In this document: positions 1-5,523 of the stretch, in pieces
How the letters are laid out: every line of letters starts with the position of its first letter
How positions within the stretch are numbered: the first letter of the stretch is position 1
NCBI GenBank assembly: GCA_043813805.1
Contig: JBDRKR010000005.1
Location: 1-13,796 of the forward strand
DNA: 13,796 nucleotides
Source of the DNA: 2-02-FULL-43-13 sp043813805
GTDB taxonomy: Bacteria; Patescibacteriota; Minisyncoccia; Minisyncoccales; MHMH01
Direction: 5' to 3'
The notes under the pieces: generated by a model
Seen by the model: only the letters and a program-made list of their open reading frames with translations
Told to the model about the DNA's origin: nothing
The model's database searches: none
Made by a program: the position numbers and the translations under genes

Positions 1-686
1 CCCCAGGAGATTCTTTCGTGCCTCAACTTTATTTACCTAAAAATAACGCAACTAATGTCTCTTTAACTCCGACTTTCAGCTGGTACCCGGTTGAGGGAGC
101 AAATTATTATGAATTTATTGTTTTAGGCGCAAAAATGATAAAGATCAAGACCGAAGAGACAGAACTGAATTTTGATCTCATAGCGGATGATGATGGATTC
201 ACAATTTATAAGCTGATAGCTTCCGATTCGCCTTATTCTTGGCAGGTTAGGGCATCTCAAGACGGGGGAGTAACTTGGGGAGCTCGGAGCGAAGAGCGTA
301 AGTTTACCACCAAAAAATCAGCTTCAACCTCAACGCCAACACCTACTCCTAGCCCAACGCCCGGCGGCGGAGGCAGTATTTTCTCCTGTCCTGAGTGTGA
401 GAGCGAAGCCAGCAGCGATTGTCCGGCCAATCAGATTTGCAACCCTTTAAAGTTTAAAAGCATCGAGTGTCTGATCTGCGCGATTATTACGTTTCTCATC
501 AAACTGGCCATACCGGTGGCGACGGTTATGTTCGTAATTGCCGGGATTATGTTTGTCACTGCAGCCGGCGATCCGGAGAGGTTTAAGAAGGCCAAGCGCG
601 TGATGATTTATACGGCCGTGGGCTTTTCCATAATTCTGGTTGCCAGGGGATTGATTAGCGTGCTACAATCATTATTAGGAGGTTAA
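1..686 (+). CDS. Fn3-like domain protein with C-terminal VirB2/TrbC-like two-TM module (5' partial)
   Basis: The frame is open from base 3, so the gene probably begins before the window. GTG at 18 has an AGGAG eight bases upstream, but starting there gives an Fn3-type domain with no signal peptide, so an internal position is more likely. Counting from GTG 18: residues 1-100 form a fibronectin-III-like beta domain (an ATNVSLTPTFSW-type opening, SWQVRAS near 74-80, FTTKK at its end). Residues 101-120 are a Ser/Thr/Pro then Gly linker. Residues 121-154 carry six cysteines (two CxxC pairs), suggesting disulfides outside the cytoplasm. Two hydrophobic helices follow (about 155-173 and 187-218), separated by a charged loop GDPERFKKAKR. 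That helix-loop-helix matches VirB2/TrbC-like pilin or conjugation membrane proteins and resembles the next gene. Role inferred: a surface-exposed, membrane-anchored component of a pilus or secretion apparatus. Exact function unknown. Confidence 0.75.
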   Translation, partial: PGDSFVPQLYLPKNNATNVSLTPTFSWYPVEGANYYEFIVLGAKMIKIKTEETELNFDLIADDDGFTIYKLIASDSPYSWQVRASQDGGVTWGARSEERKFTTKKSASTSTPTPTPSPTPGGGGSIFSCPECESEASSDCPANQICNPLKFKSIECLICAIITFLIKLAIPVATVMFVIAGIMFVTAAGDPERFKKAKRVMIYTAVGFSIILVARGLISVLQSLLGG

Positions 687-735
687 AAATAACAATAAAG
701 AAAAGGTCGAGGTTTGTCTAATTTAAAATAAAAAA

Positions 736-1077
736 ATGAAAAAAATAATAACAACATTAACTTTATTAATTCTACTTGCGGTTCCGACGATAAGTTTAGC
801 CGTCGGCGAATATACGGAGATACCCGCAACGTCTCTTGATTCTCCGGGGGCCCTTCTTGATAAAATAAACACTATCGGTAACTGGGTCTTTTCAGGCTTA
901 TTGCTTTTAGCCGCTGTTTTTATGGTGATAGCCGGTTATTTCTTTGTGACAGGCGGGGGCGAACCTGAGAAGGTTAATAAAGCCAGGCAAATGCTGATTA
1001 ACGCTTTAATCGGCGTGGCCGTAGGTTTAGCATCCAAGGGTTTAGTTACGGTAATTATGAATATTGTTTCCGAGTAA
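736..1077 (+). CDS. small VirB2/TrbC-like pilin-type membrane protein
   Basis: A 113-residue protein with a Sec-type signal peptide (KK start, hydrophobic core, likely cleavage after SLA near residue 22). A short polar segment follows, then two hydrophobic helices (about 49-72 and 87-110) joined by the loop GGGEPEKVNKARQ. The loop and flanking helices match the end of the preceding gene (VTAAGDPERFKKAKR there), so the two are probable tandem paralogues 49 bases apart in one operon. Size and topology fit VirB2/TrbC pilins of type IV secretion systems, which are inserted in the inner membrane and then polymerised. No convincing Shine-Dalgarno is visible; the leader is A/T-rich. A terminator follows within about 35 bases, so this is the last gene of its unit. 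Whether it forms a filament or a channel cannot be told from sequence. Confidence 0.8.
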   Translation: MKKIITTLTLLILLAVPTISLAVGEYTEIPATSLDSPGALLDKINTIGNWVFSGLLLLAAVFMVIAGYFFVTGGGEPEKVNKARQMLINALIGVAVGLASKGLVTVIMNIVSE

Positions 1078-1109
1078 GAGAAGAGATTCTATCAGATCGA
1101 GATTTAATT

Positions 1110-1134
1110 CCCGGGAATCGATTTCCCGGGTTTT
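1110..1134 (+). terminator. rho-independent terminator after the VirB2-like genes
   Basis: A perfect stem CCCGGGAA / TTCCCGGG (1110-1117 with 1123-1130) with a five-base loop, followed by TTTT. It lies 32 bases after the stop of the 113-aa protein. Confidence 0.8.
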
Positions 1135-1147
1135 CGTTTATTGCGGG

Positions 1148-1176
1148 TTGCCAGCCACTTGTTTTGGGGTTAGAAT
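1148..1176 (+). promoter_or_regulatory. sigma70-type promoter of tRNA-Leu
   Basis: TTGCCA (1148-1153), a 17-base spacer and TAGAAT (1171-1176). The predicted start near 1183 lies two bases before the tRNA 5' end. Confidence 0.6.
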
Positions 1177-1184
1177 TAGAAAAC

Positions 1185-1265
1185 GTCGGAGTGGCGGAAT
1201 GGCAGACGCGCCAGCCTTAGGAGCTGGTGGGGCAACCCGTGAGAGTTCGACTCTCTCCTCCGACA
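1185..1265 (+). tRNA. tRNA-Leu (anticodon UAG)
   Basis: Acceptor stem GTCGGAG / CTCCGAC, anticodon stem CCAGC / GCTGG around the loop CTTAGGA (anticodon TAG, bases 1218-1220), a long class-II variable arm, and T arm GAGAG-TTCGACT-CTCTC. Discriminator A at 1265. CCA is not encoded. It has its own promoter and terminator, so it is a single-gene unit. It reads CUA and, by wobble, other CUN leucine codons. Confidence 0.95.
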
Positions 1266-1273
1266 CAAGAAAC

Positions 1274-1305
1274 AAAAATACATAGAACGGTTCTATGTAT
1301 TTTTT
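1274..1305 (+). terminator. rho-independent terminator after tRNA-Leu
   Basis: A long A-rich/T-rich hairpin: AAAAATACATAGAA paired with TTCTATGTATTTTT around a three-base loop, starting nine bases after the tRNA. Confidence 0.85.
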
Positions 1306-1322
1306 ACGCGATACTATTTGCC

Positions 1323-1364
1323 GATTTCCGATATCCCCCAAAATTAAGGGGGATATCGGAAATC
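1323..1364. repeat. palindromic repeat element, copy 1
   Basis: A perfect 17-bp inverted repeat (1323-1339 with 1348-1364) with an eight-base A/T loop. No T tract lies on either side, so it is not a standard terminator. It follows the hsp20 stop (minus strand) by 28 bases. The outer arms (GATTT-CGA-ATCC type) and the trailing AAATCCAG match the element at 2698-2740, which suggests a dispersed family. Confidence 0.7.
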
Positions 1365-1392
1365 CAGACATCCGTCGTTGAATCTTTAATTT

Positions 1393-1968
1393 TTATTCTT
1401 CCTGTTGGACCGAGATTTTCTTTTTCGTCCTGCGGTGGATTTTCGGCATGGTTAATGTCAGAATTCCTTCTTTGATGGTGGCTTTGGCCTTGGAGGCATC
1501 CACTTCTTCGGGTAGGATCACCTTTCTCATAAACGAGCCCCAGTAACATTCCTGATAAAAATATTTTTTACCCTCTTTCTCGATTTTATTTTCTCTCGTG
1601 CCCCTGATTGTTATCATATCTTCCTCAATGGATATGTCTAAATCTTCCGCCTTAACGCCGCCGATGGTGGATTGAATTACGATATTATCTTCAACCTCGT
1701 AAACATCAATGGCGAGCTGCCCCTCTTCTTTGGAAGCCTGGTCTTCTGACTCAATTTTCAGCGTTTTAGTTTCTTTTTTGGGTTCCGGTTTTGGTTCCGG
1801 TTTAAGCTCGGGTGTTTTTTCCGGCTCAACAGTAGTTTTTCTGCCCGGGGCAGACCCGCCTTGGGCGGGCTTTTTAGCTTTGATTTTTTTAAGATCTTCT
1901 TTCCCGATTTCTTTTTCCTTCTCTTCTTCCAAACCCATATTTCCCCTTAATTTATTAAAAAAAGACAT
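1393..1968 (-). CDS. Hsp20 family small heat-shock protein
   Basis: 191 residues. Residues 1-75 are charged and probably disordered (many E/K, then an EPKPEPKKE stretch). From about 83 to 183 there is an alpha-crystallin domain: it opens at QLAIDVYEVEDNIVIQSTIGG, has the beta strand ITIRGTRE, an aromatic KYFYQECYWGSFMRKVILPEEVD segment of the Hsp20 type, and closes with ATIKEGILTLTMPK containing the family's G-x-L signature. A charged tail KKKISVQQEE follows; no clear I-x-I/V oligomerisation motif is seen. Role from the family: an ATP-independent cytoplasmic chaperone that holds unfolding proteins. The start lies six bases after the stop of the PrsW-like gene, so the two are probably cotranscribed. 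A double palindrome is embedded in frame in the linker (see separate entry). Confidence 0.92.
   Translation of the reverse strand: MSFFNKLRGNMGLEEEKEKEIGKEDLKKIKAKKPAQGGSAPGRKTTVEPEKTPELKPEPKPEPKKETKTLKIESEDQASKEEGQLAIDVYEVEDNIVIQSTIGGVKAEDLDISIEEDMITIRGTRENKIEKEGKKYFYQECYWGSFMRKVILPEEVDASKAKATIKEGILTLTMPKIHRRTKKKISVQQEE
1841..1869. repeat. in-frame palindromes inside the hsp20 linker
   Basis: Two adjacent hairpin sequences: CTGCCCGGGGCAG (1841-1853) and CCCGCC-TTG-GGCGGG (1855-1869). They encode about residues 33-43 (KPAQGGSAPGR), a Gly/Pro/Ala stretch unlike the surrounding E/K-rich linker. The second resembles the palindrome at 4983-5000. Confidence 0.6.
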
Positions 1969-1974
1969 ATTATT

Positions 1975-2685
1975 TTATTTACAAATGCTTTTTAATTTTT
2001 TGACTTTTTGGAATCCTACCGTGACAAAAATAATCAGCCCCGCTAAAATCATCATAGGCAGAATGAACTTGAAGATCCCTTCAATCTCCATTATAGAGAA
2101 ATCGTAAAGGCCATGCAAGAGCGTGGCTAAAAAGATACCCTTGATTGTAAGTTTAATTTTGTCTTTCGTCCGGAAGAAAGAAAGGGCGAGGTAGTATCCC
2201 AAAAGCCCGGAGCAAAGAGCATGCAGAAACGTTGCCCCGACAAATCTGAAAATGCTGACCAAAGCCGCTTCAAAAAATCGGAAATGGGCAATCATCGGCA
2301 GTAAAATGAGCAGGTTCTCCAAAGCCGCGAATCCCAGGGCGGCAATGATCATATAAAGCATCGTATCAACCGGTTCGTCGAATTCGCGATTACGCAACAC
2401 CATTTTTTTAACTACGAGATATTTGAGTATTTCTTCCGTAAAACCAATACCCAAAAAAGCGTAAAATATGATGAAAAGCAAGGGAGGGAGGCGGAATGCG
2501 GCGGTTGTTTCATAAAAACCGAGTTCTATCAAAGCGGTCGGTATGGTGGCGAGCATCCCGAAGAAGAAGATTTTCAAAATCATCTGTTTTGATTCGGGCA
2601 GCTTATCTTTGTTCAGAAAAAATAAAAGCCAGATAAAGCTGGGGGCAAGTCCGAAAAAGATTAAAATGGGGTAGATAAGATTCAT
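1975..2685 (-). CDS. PrsW-family intramembrane metalloprotease
   Basis: 236 residues, mostly hydrophobic, with about eight predicted membrane segments. Family motifs are present in order: LLFFLNKDKLPES after the first helix; GFTEEILKYLVVKK near 82-95 (the EExxK active-site motif); FDEPVDTMLYMIIAALGFAALEN near 103-125; FLHALCSGLLGYYLA near 154-168; and LLHGLYDF near 190-197, whose His residues are the proposed metal ligands. PrsW of Bacillus cleaves an anti-sigma factor in the membrane; the substrate here cannot be inferred. It lies 57 bases downstream of valS, separated by a palindromic element, and six bases upstream of hsp20. That is compatible with an envelope or protein-stress unit, but cotranscription with valS is not shown. 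The ribosome site is weak (AGAG). Confidence 0.85.
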   Translation of the reverse strand: MNLIYPILIFFGLAPSFIWLLFFLNKDKLPESKQMILKIFFFGMLATIPTALIELGFYETTAAFRLPPLLFIIFYAFLGIGFTEEILKYLVVKKMVLRNREFDEPVDTMLYMIIAALGFAALENLLILLPMIAHFRFFEAALVSIFRFVGATFLHALCSGLLGYYLALSFFRTKDKIKLTIKGIFLATLLHGLYDFSIMEIEGIFKFILPMMILAGLIIFVTVGFQKVKKLKSICK

Positions 2686-2697
2686 TCTCTATTTTTA

Positions 2698-2739
2698 GAT
2701 TTACGAAATCCTCTCAAATTTGAGTGGATTTCGTAAATC
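2698..2739. repeat. palindromic repeat element, copy 2
   Basis: A perfect 14-bp inverted repeat GATTTACGAAATCC / GGATTTCGTAAATC (2698-2711 with 2726-2739). The interior contains a second self-palindrome, CTCAAATTTGAG, set off by a T-T mismatch. There is no T tract. It begins four bases after the valS stop codon on the minus strand. It is related in outer arms and 3' flank to the element at 1323-1364. Confidence 0.7.
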
Positions 2740-2742
2740 CAG

Positions 2743-4833
2743 TTATTCCGGCCAGTTTTCGACCATTAGCGAACTTTTATTCTTGCCAGGCAGTTTTTGG
2801 TAGATTTCCTCGGTGACGAAGGGCACGATAGGGTGCAAAAGCTTTAAAGACGTTGCCAAAACGTAAAGTAAAATCTGCTTAGTGTTTTCGTTTTGTTGAT
2901 TCTTGGCCCGCTCGATGTATTCGTCGCAAAAATCATGCCAGAAAAAGTCGTAGATAGTGTGGGCCACTTTGCCAAAATCAAAATTTTCCAGATCCTTATT
3001 TGTTAATTTTATGGTTTTTTGCAAAGCATCGAGTATTTTTTTATCCGCTCCGGTTTTCGCTCCGGGTTTTTTAGTTGGAACAGAGTTTTGGCCGATCTGC
3101 ATCAAGACGAAGCGGGAAGCGTTCCAGAGTTTATTGCAGAACTTTCTGCCCATAATGATATTATCTTCAATGAATTTCAAATCTTGGCCTTCGGTAATCT
3201 GATAAGCGATTCCGAACCTCGTCGCATCGGCGCCGTATCTGTCGATAAGTCCGATCGGGTCAATACCCGTGCCCAAGGATTTTGACATCCTCTGACCCTC
3301 TCTGGTGAGTACCGTAGCATTGATGTAAACGTTCCGGAAAGGCGGTTTTTTCATAAATTCTTCACCGGAGAAAATCATTCTGGTTATCCAAAGATTAATA
3401 ATATCTCGGCCGGTTGCCAAAACATTTCCCGGATAGAAGGTTTCCAGATCCTTAGTTTTTTCCGGCCAGCCCAAAGTGGCAAACGGCCACAGGGCCGAAG
3501 AGAACCAGGTGTCCAAAACATCATCTACTCCTTCAATGGGAATTTTATGCCCCCACCACAGCTGTCTTGAAATGCACCAGTCTTTGATATTACTTAACCA
3601 GTCGAAATACAGTTTCTCCCACCTTTTCGGTGTGAACTTCACTTTTCCGGTTTTGACTGCTTTGATGGCGGATTTTGCCAATTCTTCCATTTTTAAGAAC
3701 CACTGCAATGAAGGGATGAGTTCTATGGTTGTATCGCATCGGTAACATTTGGGAACCTGATGCACATATTCTTCAACTTTTTCCAGAAGTCCGAGGTTTG
3801 TCAGGTCAGTCACAACTTTTTGTCTAGCTTCCTGGACCTTAAGGCCCCGGTAGGGGACGGGGACATTGTCCGTCATTCTGCCCCGCTCATTAATTACTTC
3901 AACTGTTTCCAATTTGTGTCTTTGCCCGATTTCCTGGTCGGTCAAATCGTGGGCCGGAGTGACTTTGACAGCTCCCGTGCCGAACTCTGGATCAACTAAT
4001 CTGTCGGCCACGATCGGGATTTCTTTATTGACCAAAGGCAAGGTGGCCTTTTTACCTACGAGGTTTTTAGTTCGAGCGGAGCGAGAACCAAGGTTCTCGA
4101 AGAGGTTCTTATATCTCTTATCCTGAGGATTTACCGCAACCGCGGTGTCGCCGAGCATCGTTTCGGGCCTGGTTGTGGCGACTGTAATATAATTTTCTTT
4201 GTTTAGCGGATATTTAATATACCAAAGGTTGCCCTTTTCTTCTTTATATTCAAGTTCCAGGTCAGAGAGGGAGGTGCCGCACCTCGGGCACCAGTTAACC
4301 ACCCTTTTTCCTTGGTAAATCCAGCCTTTTTTATAATAATGCAGGAAAGCGGTTTCAACCGCTTTTGCATATTCTTTATCCATAGTGAATCTGGTGCGCG
4401 ACCAGTCGCACGAAGCGCCCAATTTTTTCAGTTGGTTTAAGATTGCATTGCCATATTGAGTTTTCCAGGACCAGACTTCTTCAATAAACTTTTCTTTACC
4501 CAAATCAAACCTGTTTTTGCCTTCTTTTCTCAGCTTTTTTTCTACGATGTTCTGGGTGGCAATGCCCGCGTGATCGGTTCCCGGTATCCAGAGAGTTTTA
4601 AAGCCCTGCATTCTTTTTTGTCTGATCAGAATGTCCTGGACAAGCATGTTTAGGGTGTGCCCCATATGCAGCGTACCCGTTACGTTTGGCGGGGGAAGGC
4701 AGATGGTGTAGGCTTTCTTTCTTTTACCAGGAAGCTTGTCGGGATTAAAAAAACCCGATTCCAGCCAGAATTGGTATATTTTGTCTTCAACGATTTTAGG
4801 GTCGTAGCTTTTTTCTAACTCTTCCATATACAT
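2743..4833 (-). CDS. valS: valine--tRNA ligase, compact form
   Basis: A class I aminoacyl-tRNA synthetase that charges tRNA-Val in the cytoplasm. The opening SYDPKIVEDKIYQFW is typical of ValRS. HIGH motif: PPPNVTGTLHMGHTLN near residues 47-62. Zinc-type pairs CPRC (about 183-186) and CYRC (about 364-367) lie in the CP1 editing region. Editing-domain signatures are TTRPETMLGDTAVAVNP and GTGAVKVTPAHD. KMSKS motif: GQRMSKSLGTG. At 696 residues it is short beside the usual 850-950. Two parts are missing: the roughly 40 residues usually found between WWGHKIP and DVLDTWFSSALW, and everything after the conserved ENWPE, including the C-terminal coiled-coil tRNA-binding arm. It also has a 14-residue insertion after RYKNL (separate entry). 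All catalytic motifs are intact, so it is probably functional. The start has ATG codons at residues 1 and 3 and only a weak ribosome site. Confidence 0.95.
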   Translation of the reverse strand: MYMEELEKSYDPKIVEDKIYQFWLESGFFNPDKLPGKRKKAYTICLPPPNVTGTLHMGHTLNMLVQDILIRQKRMQGFKTLWIPGTDHAGIATQNIVEKKLRKEGKNRFDLGKEKFIEEVWSWKTQYGNAILNQLKKLGASCDWSRTRFTMDKEYAKAVETAFLHYYKKGWIYQGKRVVNWCPRCGTSLSDLELEYKEEKGNLWYIKYPLNKENYITVATTRPETMLGDTAVAVNPQDKRYKNLFENLGSRSARTKNLVGKKATLPLVNKEIPIVADRLVDPEFGTGAVKVTPAHDLTDQEIGQRHKLETVEVINERGRMTDNVPVPYRGLKVQEARQKVVTDLTNLGLLEKVEEYVHQVPKCYRCDTTIELIPSLQWFLKMEELAKSAIKAVKTGKVKFTPKRWEKLYFDWLSNIKDWCISRQLWWGHKIPIEGVDDVLDTWFSSALWPFATLGWPEKTKDLETFYPGNVLATGRDIINLWITRMIFSGEEFMKKPPFRNVYINATVLTREGQRMSKSLGTGIDPIGLIDRYGADATRFGIAYQITEGQDLKFIEDNIIMGRKFCNKLWNASRFVLMQIGQNSVPTKKPGAKTGADKKILDALQKTIKLTNKDLENFDFGKVAHTIYDFFWHDFCDEYIERAKNQQNENTKQILLYVLATSLKLLHPIVPFVTEEIYQKLPGKNKSSLMVENWPE
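4060..4101. repeat. 42-bp in-frame palindromic insertion in valS
   Basis: It carries the palindrome CGAGAACC-AA-GGTTCTCG (4082-4099) and a GAGCGGAGCGAG-type tail. It is bounded by near-identical 9-bp direct repeats, GAGGTTTTT (4060-4068) and GAGGTTCTT (4102-4110). In protein it duplicates KNL around FENLGSRSARTKNL, between RYKNL and VGKK. Those two segments are normally adjacent in ValRS. Confidence 0.65.
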
Positions 4834-4922
4834 ATCTTAGCTTTTTGCTTGATTTTTTTCAATTTTTAAGTTAAGATTTGAAATACCAAACAACTCCTGA
4901 TCATCCCATATCGGAGAGGGGT

Positions 4923-5000
4923 CGGGAGAACCCTGCGGTTCTCCCGTGTAGGAAAAGATTAAAAACCGAGGGTTGTTAAGGAGTCCCGCCTTGGCGGGAC
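4923..5000. repeat. two intergenic palindromes between valS and tRNA-Glu
   Basis: The first is a perfect 10-bp stem CGGGAGAACC / GGTTCTCCCG with loop CTGC (4923-4946). The second is the 18-bp palindrome GTCCCGCCTTGGCGGGAC (4983-5000). The rest of 4834-5012 shows no credible gene; the 64-aa minus-strand reading frame across it is composed largely of these repeats. Confidence 0.65.
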
Positions 5001-5018
5001 GACCTATCTTGGTATTAA
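4991..5018 (+). promoter_or_regulatory. candidate promoter of tRNA-Glu
   Basis: TTGGCG (4991-4996), a 16-base spacer and TATTAA (5013-5018) preceded by TGG, an extended -10 form. The -35 would lie in the right arm of a palindrome. The -10 is only five bases from the tRNA, so this is tentative. Confidence 0.35.
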
Positions 5019-5023
5019 GTATT

Positions 5024-5098
5024 GGTCCCATCGTCTAGCCTGGTCTAGGACGCCGGGTTTTCATCCCGATAACACCGGTTCAAATCCGGTTGGGACCA
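5024..5098 (+). tRNA. tRNA-Glu (anticodon UUC)
   Basis: Acceptor stem GGTCCCA / TGGGACC, a D arm of the Glu type (TCGTCTAGCCTGGTCTAGGA), anticodon loop TTTTCAT (anticodon TTC) on a CGGG/CCCG stem with one C-A mismatch at its outer end, and T arm ACCGG-TTCAAAT-CCGGT. Discriminator A; CCA not encoded. A terminator follows 11 bases later. Confidence 0.93.
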
Positions 5099-5109
5099 CA
5101 AACAAAATG

Positions 5110-5139
5110 AAAAGCTCTCAATTTTGTTGAGAGCTTTTT
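5110..5139 (+). terminator. terminator after tRNA-Glu, possibly bidirectional
   Basis: A 12-bp stem AAAAGCTCTCAA / TTGAGAGCTTTT with loop TTTTG, then further T residues. The symmetric A and T runs would also serve the convergent DUF3307 gene, which ends at 5146 on the minus strand. Confidence 0.8.
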
Positions 5140-5145
5140 GTTTTG

Positions 5146-5523
5146 TTATAAAAGTAAGTTTATAGCTAGCCACATGAGTACCAGGTGCCAAGTGTTGTCG
5201 ACAGCGACATAAACAATAGCATAAAAGACCTTGTTCTCGGGGTAATCATCTTTCAGCTCGCGGCTGTGTATCAGTTTCATCCATTTTGTACCCAACGACC
5301 AGCGATCTATCGGCCAGTGGCTTATGAAAACCGCGATGATAACCCAGGGATTTATTGTCCAGAGAAACAGGCAAACGGCTGTGGTATAAACGAGGCAATG
5401 AATTGTGCACCAGAGAACGCCGTTAAGCCCCTTTTCTGATTTCTTCAGCATCATCGCTTTATTCTGGAGAAGGTAATCGCCAACCAGGTGCCCCAATAGA
5501 ATTCTTGCAAACAGATCAGTCAT
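5146..5523 (-). CDS. DUF3307 family membrane protein
   Basis: 125 residues with three to four hydrophobic helices. The opening ARILLGHLVGDYLLQNKAMMLKKS, the central FISHWPIDRW and the C-terminal VDNTWHLVLMW fit the DUF3307 pattern of conserved His/Asp residues in or near membrane segments. The family has no established function. The conserved polar residues inside membrane helices could bind a metal or form an active site, but this is not known. The start codon overlaps the stop of the upstream CoaD-CoaE gene in ATGACTGA (5516-5523), so translation is probably coupled. AAGGAGGT, a near-perfect Shine-Dalgarno, lies just upstream within that gene. A functional link with CoA synthesis is only suggested by the overlap. 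Confidence 0.75.
   Translation of the reverse strand: MTDLFARILLGHLVGDYLLQNKAMMLKKSEKGLNGVLWCTIHCLVYTTAVCLFLWTINPWVIIAVFISHWPIDRWSLGTKWMKLIHSRELKDDYPENKVFYAIVYVAVDNTWHLVLMWLAINLLL

Noticed and set aside
1064..1285. 73-aa plus-strand frame covering tRNA-Leu
   Set aside because: It overlaps the end of the VirB2-like gene, a terminator and the whole tRNA; the translation simply follows the tRNA sequence.
1709..2107. 132-aa plus-strand open frame across hsp20 and the PrsW-like gene
   Set aside because: Antisense to two conserved genes and their junction. Its Ser/Phe/Gly-rich composition is the complement of the E/K-rich Hsp20 linker.
4837..5031. 64-aa minus-strand frame between valS and tRNA-Glu
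   Set aside because: It runs through two palindromes and into the tRNA-Glu acceptor, with low-complexity content; not a credible protein.
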